NCBI GenBank assembly: GCA_903905685.1
Contig: CAIVHI010000105.1
Location: forward strand, 1-7,377
Length of the DNA stretch: 7,377 bases
Origin: an uncultured Bacteroidota bacterium
Lineage (GTDB): Bacteria > Bacteroidota > Bacteroidia > Chitinophagales > Chitinophagaceae
Direction: 5' to 3'
Part shown: positions 1 through 5,300 of the stretch, one piece after another
Numbering within the stretch: the stretch's first letter is position 1
Layout: the number at the start of each line of letters is the position of its first letter
The notes under the pieces: model-generated
Databases searched by the model: none
Seen by the model: the letters and a program-made list of their open reading frames with translations, nothing else
What the model was told of the DNA's origin: nothing
Made by a program: the position numbers and the translations under genes

Positions 1-708
1 GAACACCAATGTGAACCCGGCCAACAGGATGGTGAGCGCGATTTCGTTGGGTGTTTTTTGCCGTGAGGCACCTTCCACCAAGGCAATCATTTTGTCCAAA
101 AAGCTTTCACCGGGCTCGGTGGTCACTTTCACCTTAATGCGGTCGGACAATACTTTGGTACCGCCGGTTACCGACGACTTGTCGCCGCCCGATTCCCGTA
201 TCACGGGTGCAGATTCACCGGTGATGGCCGATTCATCGATGGTAGCTATGCCCTCGATTATTTCGCCATCGGTGGGGATGATGTCGCCGGTTTCGCAGAT
301 GAAGTAATCGCCCTTGCTAAGTTGCGATGACGACACGATTTGGATTTCATCCAAGAACATTTCGCCTACCAAATTCAGCTTCTTGGCGGGAGTATCCTGA
401 CGGGTTTTGCGCAGCGATGCGGCTTGGGCCTTGCCCCTGGCCTCAGCAAGTGCCTCGGCGAAGTTGGCAAACAGCAGCGTGAGCAGGAGGATGAAGAATA
501 TGAGCAGGTTGTAGGCCAGCGAGCCCTGACCGGTCTCTCCGCCCATAATGCGGATACAGACCATCAGCATCACCGCCGTGCCCACCTCCACGGTGAACAT
601 CACCGGATTGCGGAACTGGTATTTTGGATTCAGTTTGATGAAGGAATGCTTTATAGCCTCAATCACCAAATCGCTCCTGAACAGACTTTCTTTATTATTC
701 TCTATCAT
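1..708 (-). CDS. kdpB: Potassium-transporting ATPase subunit B (KdpB), N-terminal part
   Basis: This is the catalytic P-type ATPase subunit of the inner-membrane KdpFABC pump, which couples ATP hydrolysis to high-affinity K+ uptake. The first 236 codons are present and run in frame off the window edge; the family is usually about 680 residues. Visible parts are an N-terminal stretch with NPVMF at 34-38, TM1 about 36-56, TM2 about 66-88 running into LFANFAEALAE (79-89), the actuator domain with the dephosphorylation loop TGES at 163-166 inside DESAITGESAPVIRESGGD, then KTPNEIALTIL (218-228) leading into TM3. The phosphorylated DKTGT motif lies outside the window. In E. coli KdpB the serine of TGES is an inhibitory phosphorylation site, and it is conserved here (S166). 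The ATG at 708 fits homologues. The gene starts 41 bp after the kdpA stop, in the same operon. Identification is very secure. Confidence -1.
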   Translation of the reverse strand, partial: MIENNKESLFRSDLVIEAIKHSFIKLNPKYQFRNPVMFTVEVGTAVMLMVCIRIMGGETGQGSLAYNLLIFFILLLTLLFANFAEALAEARGKAQAASLRKTRQDTPAKKLNLVGEMFLDEIQIVSSSQLSKGDYFICETGDIIPTDGEIIEGIATIDESAITGESAPVIRESGGDKSSVTGGTKVLSDRIKVKVTTEPGESFLDKMIALVEGASRQKTPNEIALTILLAGFTLVF

Positions 709-749
709 TGTTGATGTTTTTATGAATATTATTTGAAGAACGACCGGCG

Positions 750-2492
750 TTATTGGTGCATTTTCATCCATTCGGCAATTGGGCCGAGGGCCAGGGCAGG
801 GAAGAAGGCCAAGGCTGCAATGATGACTTTCACGGCAAATACCAGCAAGCCGAAGGTGCCCGTATCGGTCTTCAAGGTGCCGCTACCTACGGGAATGAAC
901 TTTTTGCCCGCCAGCAATCCCGCTATGGCCACCGGACCGATGATGGGCAGGAACCTGGAAAACAGGAGCACTATGCCCGTGCTGATGTTCCAAAACGGAT
1001 TGTTGTCGGCCAAGCCTTCAAAGCCGCTGCCGTTGTTGGCAGATGAAGACGTGTATTGGTACAGCATCTCGCTAAAGCCATGGTATCCCGGATTGTTGAG
1101 CCAGCCGGCTGCATTGTGCTTGCCCGCCGCATCGGCAAACCACCAACCCATGTCGGTATTGTAGGCCGTGAAATAGGAAGCCACAGCCGTGCCCGCCAAA
1201 ATGAGGAGCGGGTGGAAGAGGGCGATGATCATGGCTATCTTCATTTCGCGCGCTTCAATCTTTTTGCCGCCGAATTCAGGCGTCCGGCCCACCATGAGGC
1301 CGCCTATAAATACGGCCAAGATGACATAGATGAAGAAATTGAGGAAGCCCACGCCCACGCCGCCGTAGAAAGAGTTGACCATCATGCCCAGCATCATGTT
1401 CATGCCCGAAACCGGCATAAAGCTGTCGTGCATGGCATTGACCGAGCCTGTGGAAATGACGGTGGTGGCGATGCTCCAGAATGCCGAAGCCACTGCGCCA
1501 AACCGTACCTCTTTACCCTCCATGTTGCCACCGGGTTGGGCAATACCCATTTTGCCGATGTTGGGGTTGCCGGCCAGCTCGGCCTGCAAAGCCGGTACCA
1601 CCAGCATGAGGAAGCCGACCGTCATGACGCCCCAGAACACCCAAGCCAGTTTGCGCTTGTTGGCATAGAAGCCGAAGGCGAACACCATCGCGAAGGGCAA
1701 CAACACTTGCGCCAGCAACTGCACCATCCCGGTAATGTAATTCGGGTTCTCCAGTGGGTGGGCCGAATTGGCTCCGAAGAAGCCGCCACCATTGGTGCCC
1801 ACGTGCTTGATGGCCACAAAGGCCGCAACCGGCCCGCGACTCACGTGCATGGTGTCGCCCTGAACCGACATCATTGTGTCGATGCCTTTGAACGTCATTG
1901 GGGTGCCTTCAAACACATGGACCATGGCTATCACAACGCAAATGGGCAACAGTATGCGCGTGCAGCTTTTGATGAAGTAGTTGTAGAAATTGCCCAGCTT
2001 GTCGGTAGTACGGTCTTTCAACGCATTGAAAACCACTGCCGCCGCCGCCATGCCGGTTGCTGCCGACACGAATTGCAGAAACATGAGCGCGAACACCTGC
2101 GAGAAATAGGACACCCCGGTTTCGCCACTGTATTGTTGCAAGTTGCAGTTCACGAGGAAGGAAATGGCGGTGTTCCAAGCCAAATCGGGAGTCATGTTAG
2201 GGTTGTGGTCGGGGTTCATGGGAAGCCAGCTTTGGTTGAGCAGACAGAACATGGCCCAAAGGAACCAGACCAGATTGAGGGTAAGGAGCACCACGAGGTG
2301 TTGCTTCCAGTTCATTTCCCTATTGGCATCGATTCGGGAAATCTTGAAAAAAAGTTTTTCGATGGGATTGAAAATAGAGTCGGTCCAAACGCGATTGCCG
2401 CCGTATACCTTGGCAATATACTTGCCGAGGGGTACCGCCAGCAGCAGCGTGGCTACGAAGATGACTACAATGCCCAGAATTTGAGGATACAT
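750..2492 (-). CDS. kdpA: Potassium-transporting ATPase subunit A (KdpA)
   Basis: This is the K+-binding, channel-like subunit of KdpFABC, an inner-membrane relative of the KtrB/TrkH transporters with four pseudo-repeated membrane-pore-membrane units. At 580 residues it is slightly longer than the E. coli protein (557) and appears intact. The four selectivity-filter segments are visible: NCNLQQYSGE (115-124), GTNGGGFFG (232-240), STGSVNAMH (347-355) and SANNGSGFEG (484-493). The glutamine after the first filter (Q119 or Q120), in the region where E. coli Q116 affects K+ affinity, is kept. The N terminus MYPQILGIVVIF is a normal first membrane helix, so the ATG at 2492 is well supported. It lies 18 bp downstream of kdpF and 41 bp upstream of kdpB. 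The long open frame on the opposite strand is a compositional shadow. Confidence -1.
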   Translation of the reverse strand: MYPQILGIVVIFVATLLLAVPLGKYIAKVYGGNRVWTDSIFNPIEKLFFKISRIDANREMNWKQHLVVLLTLNLVWFLWAMFCLLNQSWLPMNPDHNPNMTPDLAWNTAISFLVNCNLQQYSGETGVSYFSQVFALMFLQFVSAATGMAAAAVVFNALKDRTTDKLGNFYNYFIKSCTRILLPICVVIAMVHVFEGTPMTFKGIDTMMSVQGDTMHVSRGPVAAFVAIKHVGTNGGGFFGANSAHPLENPNYITGMVQLLAQVLLPFAMVFAFGFYANKRKLAWVFWGVMTVGFLMLVVPALQAELAGNPNIGKMGIAQPGGNMEGKEVRFGAVASAFWSIATTVISTGSVNAMHDSFMPVSGMNMMLGMMVNSFYGGVGVGFLNFFIYVILAVFIGGLMVGRTPEFGGKKIEAREMKIAMIIALFHPLLILAGTAVASYFTAYNTDMGWWFADAAGKHNAAGWLNNPGYHGFSEMLYQYTSSSANNGSGFEGLADNNPFWNISTGIVLLFSRFLPIIGPVAIAGLLAGKKFIPVGSGTLKTDTGTFGLLVFAVKVIIAALAFFPALALGPIAEWMKMHQ

Positions 2493-2510
2493 ATCAAATG
2501 GATTTTACAG

Positions 2511-2588
2511 TTAGAATTTTTCGGGATGAACCAATACATAGACCATGTAGACAAACGTCAACAGGCCGATGATAAATAATGCTGTCAT
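2511..2588 (-). CDS. kdpF: Potassium-transporting ATPase subunit F (KdpF), 25 aa
   Basis: This 25-codon gene was found by reading the minus strand upstream of kdpA. The peptide begins MTALFIIGLLTFVYMVY and ends VLVHPEKF: one hydrophobic helix of about 18 residues followed by a short polar tail ending in Phe. The E. coli KdpF (29 residues, ending NAEAF) has the same shape and the same place directly before kdpA. In E. coli KdpF packs in the membrane against KdpA and KdpB and stabilises the complex without being catalytic. The stop is 18 bp before the kdpA ATG, so the two are surely co-transcribed. The ATG at 2588 is the only start that gives a full helix. Position, length and C-terminal pattern together make the call strong even though the sequence is short. 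Confidence -1.
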   Translation of the reverse strand: MTALFIIGLLTFVYMVYVLVHPEKF

Positions 2589-2657
2589 AGAAAAATGGAG
2601 TGTTTTTAATGGGTGATGAAGCAGGTGTTTTGCGTCGCGGGACCAAGACCGGCGCAA

Positions 2658-2744
2658 TTAGATTTTCTCGAACCAATCGATGGATTTGTAAAGAAGGCCA
2701 AAGCCGAGTAGGGTGCCGATGATGAGTATGATGGTTGTTGCCAT
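2658..2744 (-). CDS. 28-aa single-pass membrane microprotein upstream of kdpF
   Basis: An open frame of 28 codons starts with ATG at 2744 and ends with TAA at 2658-2660. The peptide starts MATTIILIIGTLLGFGLLY and ends KSIDWFEKI. It is one strongly hydrophobic helix (about residues 4-19) with a glycine-rich face (G10, G14, G16), followed by an amphipathic charged tail (K20, D23, E26, K27). It is built like KdpF, which starts 69 bp further on, but its sequence is different. It is the first gene of the kdp operon as read here. Possible roles, all inferred, are a second small accessory subunit of the Kdp pump, a duplicated and diverged KdpF, or a regulatory leader peptide. I do not recognise a named family. 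The coherent helix-plus-tail design argues that it is a real gene. Confidence -1.
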   Translation of the reverse strand: MATTIILIIGTLLGFGLLYKSIDWFEKI

Positions 2745-2785
2745 GATGATGTATGGCCGGGGAATTAACCGGTCGACATCACTAA

Positions 2786-2801
2786 GCCAAATTGCATGCC
2801 C
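2786..2801 (-). promoter_or_regulatory. Imperfect sigma-54-like -24/-12 sequence before kdp
   Basis: Read on the minus strand this is GGGCAT-GCAAT-TTGGC. Against the sigma-54 consensus TGGCAC-N5-TTGCA it keeps the GGCA core and TTG with correct spacing, 7 of 11 positions, but the normally invariant C of the -12 GC is a G. A transcript would begin near 2775 and leave a leader of about 30 nt before the ATG at 2744. An overlapping alternative at 2774-2789 (TGGCTT-AGTGA-TGTCG) matches 6 of 11 and lacks the G of the -12 element. Neither is convincing alone. They are listed because the neighbouring regulator is of the sigma-54-activating class and its probable binding sites lie at the right distance. 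Confidence -1.
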
Positions 2802-2809
2802 AAGGGCCC

Positions 2810-2838
2810 ATTAGTTATCTGAAATTCATGTAACTAAT
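2810..2838. repeat. AT-rich inverted repeat between dyads and kdp promoter region
   Basis: The perfect 8-bp arms ATTAGTTA (2810-2817) and TAACTAAT (2831-2838) flank a 13-nt spacer. The stem is weak and no T-run follows on either strand, so a terminator is unlikely. It could be a binding site for a dimeric protein or a bend between the activator sites and the promoter. The function is unknown. Confidence -1.
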
Positions 2839-2898
2839 TGATTTGTAGTTGTTTATAGTCGTATTTGGCGCGCGCGCCTTTGCCATGCAGACGGGGCA

Positions 2899-2935
2899 AC
2901 CCTATCAAATTGATAGGGTCGTTATCAATTTGAGA
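2899..2935. promoter_or_regulatory. Paired operator-like dyads, probable activator binding sites
   Basis: The first site (2899-2919) is a perfect dyad with 10-bp arms, ACCCTATCAA and TTGATAGGGT, around a single A at 2909. The second site (2923-2935) repeats its core as TATCAA-T-TTGAGA, centred at 2929, with one mismatch in the right half. The two centres are 20 bp apart, close to two helical turns, so a protein would sit on the same face of DNA at both. A one-base loop cannot form a hairpin, which points to protein binding rather than termination. NtrC-family regulators with Fis-type helix-turn-helix domains bind such paired dyads 100-200 bp upstream of sigma-54 promoters, so the neighbouring regulator is the obvious candidate binder (inference). 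Confidence -1.
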
Positions 2936-3042
2936 ATGCTCGGGTCGGCAATCCATGCATTTGGCGCAACGGCGAAGCATTGGAGCCAAGAATAGGTGGG
3001 TTGTACCAATGGGGTGGGCGTGGGGATGGGCCTGCGCAACGT

Positions 3043-4368
3043 TTATTTCAATCCGTATTCGTCCAGTTTCCGATATAGCGTAGCCACGCCGATGTCGAGC
3101 AGGCGGGCGGCTTCGGCTTTGTTGCCCTTGGTGTGGGCCAATACCTTCTGAATGTGTTGCTGTTCTATAGTGGCCAAGTGCAGCGGGTTGTGCTTGGCCG
3201 TGCAATGTTGGAAGGCTACGGGCAGGTTTTTTAATTGGATGGTTTCGGTGTCTTCCAAGATTACGGCTCGTTCCATCACGTTTTTCAGCTCGCGCACGTT
3301 GCCCTTCCATTCTTGGCGTTTGAGGGCTTCAAGGGCTTCTTTAGACAGTTGATGCACGTTTTTATGGGCCTTGGCGGCATATTTGTCCAAGAAGTACGTG
3401 GCCAGCAAAGGGATGTCTTCCACCCGCTCGGCCAGAGACGGCAGCTCTATGGTGAACACCGCAATGCGGTAATAGAGGTCGCTGCGGAATCGCCCTTCGG
3501 CTATCTCTTGTTGCAGGTCGCGGTTGGTGGCTGCAATGATGCGTAAACTGGTTTTCTGTTCCTTGGTGTCGCCCACGCGGATATAGGTGCCGTTTTCGAG
3601 TAGGCGCAAGAGCTTGGGCTGCAACGACATAGGCAGTTCCCCTATCTCGTCCAGAAACAGCGTTCCGTCCTTGGCTTCTTCCACCAATCCTTTCTTATCC
3701 CTTGCCGCACCGGTAAAGGCCCCCGCCTTGTGGCCGAACAACTCACTCTCCATGAGGTCTTTGCTGAACGTGGCACAATTGAGGGCCACAAATGCATGTC
3801 GGGCATAGGTGCTGCCGTTGTGAATGGCCTGCGCGAATACTTCCTTGCCCGTGCCCGTTTGGCCGGTGAGGAGTACGGCGGCATCCGTAGGGGCTACCCG
3901 CTTGGCAAGTTGCACGGCATCGAGCAATGCCGCACAATTGCCGATAATGCTTTCAAAACCATACTTTATCGTTGCCGTCTCATGGTGCAGTGTAGCTTGG
4001 GTAGATGCCGCATATTCCGCAGCACGACTTAATAGCGGGATGATTTTGTCGTTGTCGTCGCCCTTTACCAAGTAGTCGAACGCCCCGTTTTTGATGGCAC
4101 GTACACCGTCGGGGATGTTGCCATAGGCTGTGAGCAGGACAATGGCTGCATCGGGATGCTTTTCTTTCACTTCTTTCGTGAAGTCCACACCGTTGCCGTC
4201 CGGCAGTTTTACATCGCAAAGCACAATATCGAAATGTTGTTTGGACAATATCGACCGGCCGGCGGCAAGTGTAGCCACGTCGCACACCTTGTAGCCCTCC
4301 AATGCAATAATGCGTTTCAGGAGTGCCCTCAGTTTTTCTTCGTCGTCAATTATCAGGATATTGGCCAA
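3043..4368 (-). CDS. NtrC-family sigma-54-dependent response regulator
   Basis: This is a three-domain bacterial enhancer-binding protein that should activate sigma-54 RNA polymerase when phosphorylated by a partner kinase. Numbering from a TTG start at 4368 (441 residues), the receiver domain spans about 1-118, with the acidic pair D8/D9, phospho-acceptor D52 in CDVKLPDG, T80 and K102. K102 is followed by Gly rather than the usual Pro. The AAA+ domain (about 136-370) has Walker A GQTGTGKE (169-176), the sigma-54 contact loop GAFTGA (216-221), Walker B GTLFLDEIGEL (235-245) and the arginine-finger region RFRSDLYYRI (293-302). A Fis-type helix-turn-helix covers about 413-441 (GNKAEAARLLDIGVATLYRK). 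The frame is open to 4404 but has no ATG. TTG codons lie at 4404, 4392 and 4368. The last gives the typical N terminus MANILIIDDEEK and lies downstream of a promoter-like element. Its place before kdp suggests it is the kdp regulator (inferred). Confidence -1.
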   Translation of the reverse strand: MANILIIDDEEKLRALLKRIIALEGYKVCDVATLAAGRSILSKQHFDIVLCDVKLPDGNGVDFTKEVKEKHPDAAIVLLTAYGNIPDGVRAIKNGAFDYLVKGDDNDKIIPLLSRAAEYAASTQATLHHETATIKYGFESIIGNCAALLDAVQLAKRVAPTDAAVLLTGQTGTGKEVFAQAIHNGSTYARHAFVALNCATFSKDLMESELFGHKAGAFTGAARDKKGLVEEAKDGTLFLDEIGELPMSLQPKLLRLLENGTYIRVGDTKEQKTSLRIIAATNRDLQQEIAEGRFRSDLYYRIAVFTIELPSLAERVEDIPLLATYFLDKYAAKAHKNVHQLSKEALEALKRQEWKGNVRELKNVMERAVILEDTETIQLKNLPVAFQHCTAKHNPLHLATIEQQHIQKVLAHTKGNKAEAARLLDIGVATLYRKLDEYGLK

Positions 4369-4389
4369 TGAGGCTTGGTTTTGAGTTCG

Positions 4390-4397
4390 CAAAGCTA
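4390..4397 (-). promoter_or_regulatory. Bacteroidota-type -7 element for the response regulator
   Basis: The minus strand reads TAGCTTTG, an exact match to the Bacteroidota housekeeping -7 element TAnnTTTG. Transcription would start near 4384, about 16 nt before the TTG at 4368, which supports that start over the ones at 4392 and 4404. I see no good -33 TTTG at the expected distance, so confidence is limited. Confidence -1.
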
Positions 4398-4419
4398 TAG
4401 CCAATACTCAATATTGCGT

Positions 4420-4427
4420 TAGGTTTG
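4420..4427 (+). promoter_or_regulatory. Bacteroidota-type -7 element for the papain-like gene
   Basis: The plus strand reads TAGGTTTG, an exact match to TAnnTTTG. It is back to back with the minus-strand element at 4390-4397, with 22 bp between them. Transcription would begin near 4433, upstream of every candidate start of the secreted-protein gene. No clear -33 element is seen. An exact match to a six-base pattern can occur by chance; the divergent arrangement in the right gap is what makes it worth recording. Confidence -1.
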
Positions 4428-4500
4428 CACTTCAAATGTTGGGGTTTTGAGATATCCATTTGGTTTCCATGCACATCACTGCGTTGCGCGTTGCGCCGCA

Positions 4501-5148
4501 ATGCTGGGGGTCATCTTGTTTTTTGCAGCTCTTGTCCACGCCCAAGACACGATCTATGTTTCGCGACAAGGGGAACAGTTGAAGAATTTTTATTGGAGTA
4601 TGGACGTGGAGCACCTTTGGCTGCGCGGGTACCCCATCGACTGGGAAACCGGTAAGCCACGTCGGGAGCATGTATATTACGAAAAGGGGCATTCGCACTG
4701 CAGCGCATTTACAGCCGCCGCCTGCAAAAGGTTGGGCATCTACATACTGCGTCCACCTGCGCATACGGCCAAGCTGCTCGCCAATGCCCAATACGATTGG
4801 TTGGACTCCGATGAGGCGCTGCAATCGGGGTGGCGGCCAATTGTCGACACATTGGTTGCGGGCCAATTCTTGGAAGCCCAAAGGCATGCCGATGAAGGTG
4901 AGGTTGTAGTTGCCGTGTGTCAAAATCCCGATTTGGGCAAGCCGGGTCACATTGCTTTGGTGCTTCCCGAAAAGATTGATGCCGCCTATGTGGCTCACAA
5001 TGGGCCGGTGATAATACAGGCGGGTAAGAACAATTACAGCCGCACAACGCTCCTGGAGGGGTTCAAGAACCACTTGCATGGTGCCTATCATCAGGAAATC
5101 AGGTTTTACCGCAATATCCAAGTGCCGCGTGCGGGGGCAGTAAGGTAG
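4501..5148 (+). CDS. Secreted papain-fold (NlpC/P60- or CHAP-like) putative hydrolase
   Basis: This is a 215-residue protein from the ATG at 4501. A hydrophobic stretch LGVILFFAALVHA (2-14) followed by QD looks like a signal peptide cleaved after VHA. The mature part has GHSHCSAFTAAACKRLG with C67 at the start of a helix, then LRPPAHTAKLLANAQYDWL (83-101), KPGHIALVLP with H150 on a strand, and GPVIIQAGKNNY with Q173, N177 and N178. Cys at a helix start, His on a strand and a later polar residue is the order of the papain-like amidase triad used by NlpC/P60 and CHAP enzymes, many of which cut peptidoglycan. I recall similar uncharacterised proteins in other Gram-negatives but cannot name the family; the substrate is unknown. 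The frame is open from a TTG at 4447, which would add 18 residues of unusual make-up. The start region may hold a one-base slip (see findings). It diverges from the regulator. Confidence -1.
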   Translation: MLGVILFFAALVHAQDTIYVSRQGEQLKNFYWSMDVEHLWLRGYPIDWETGKPRREHVYYEKGHSHCSAFTAAACKRLGIYILRPPAHTAKLLANAQYDWLDSDEALQSGWRPIVDTLVAGQFLEAQRHADEGEVVVAVCQNPDLGKPGHIALVLPEKIDAAYVAHNGPVIIQAGKNNYSRTTLLEGFKNHLHGAYHQEIRFYRNIQVPRAGAVR

Positions 5149-5181
5149 GTGGTCTATTTTTTGGGATGTCTTGCAGGTTGG

Positions 5182-5216
5182 GGAACTGTAATTTTCAGTT
5201 AAAAAATTACAGTTCC
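5182..5216. terminator. Perfect 14-bp inverted repeat, possible terminator hairpin
   Basis: The arms GGAACTGTAATTTT (5182-5195) and its exact reverse complement (5203-5216) enclose a 7-nt loop. It starts 34 bp after the stop of the papain-like gene and ends 85 bp before the ABC ATPase ATG, so it could end the upstream transcript. The run of T's expected after an intrinsic terminator is missing; the A/T run is instead at the top of the stem. An mRNA-stabilising hairpin or a protein-binding dyad are alternatives. Confidence -1.
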
Positions 5217-5300
5217 AGCCTTAAGAATAGCCTATACAGCAATACTGACAGCCATCAGCGATTGTAAAGCGCAAAGGCGTTAATTTAGACCGATAAACCG

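Larger units (their letters stand above)
2745..3042. promoter_or_regulatory. kdp control region, non-coding between regulator and kdp operon
   Basis: These 298 bp separate the stop of the NtrC-type regulator from the first small gene of the kdp operon, both on the minus strand. I find no convincing gene in either direction. It holds two similar dyads (2899-2919 and 2923-2935), a GC-only palindrome (2867-2878), an AT-rich dyad (2810-2838) and imperfect sigma-54-like sequences (2774-2801). There is no obvious hairpin followed by a T-run after the regulator stop, so some read-through from the regulator into kdp is possible. The order from the kdp start outwards (promoter-like sequence near 2775-2801, spacer, paired dyads about 135-155 bp upstream of that promoter) matches the usual layout of a gene activated by an NtrC-family protein. 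That function is inferred. Confidence -1.

Noticed and set aside
1056..2579. Long plus-strand open frame (507 codons) across kdpA
   Set aside because: It lies antisense to kdpA, is very rich in His, Arg and Gln, and shows no domain. It arises from the codon bias of kdpA read in the opposite direction.
2899..2919. Terminator hairpin for the regulator gene
   Set aside because: The perfect dyad has only a one-base centre, which cannot loop, and no T-run follows on the minus strand. It is better read as a protein-binding site.
2745..3042. Riboswitch (for example cyclic di-AMP) controlling kdp
   Set aside because: I could not find the nested helices or conserved junction sequences expected. The leader after the candidate start near 2775 would be only about 30 nt.
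2834..3310. Minus-strand open frame running from the regulator's 3' end into the control region
   Set aside because: It overlaps the regulator's helix-turn-helix in another frame, and its composition is low-complexity and basic. The dyads inside it are better explained as regulatory DNA.
4432..5121. Minus-strand open frame (229 codons) opposite the papain-like gene
   Set aside because: It would overlap the divergent control region. The plus-strand frame has a signal peptide and ordered Cys/His/Asn motifs, whereas this one has none.
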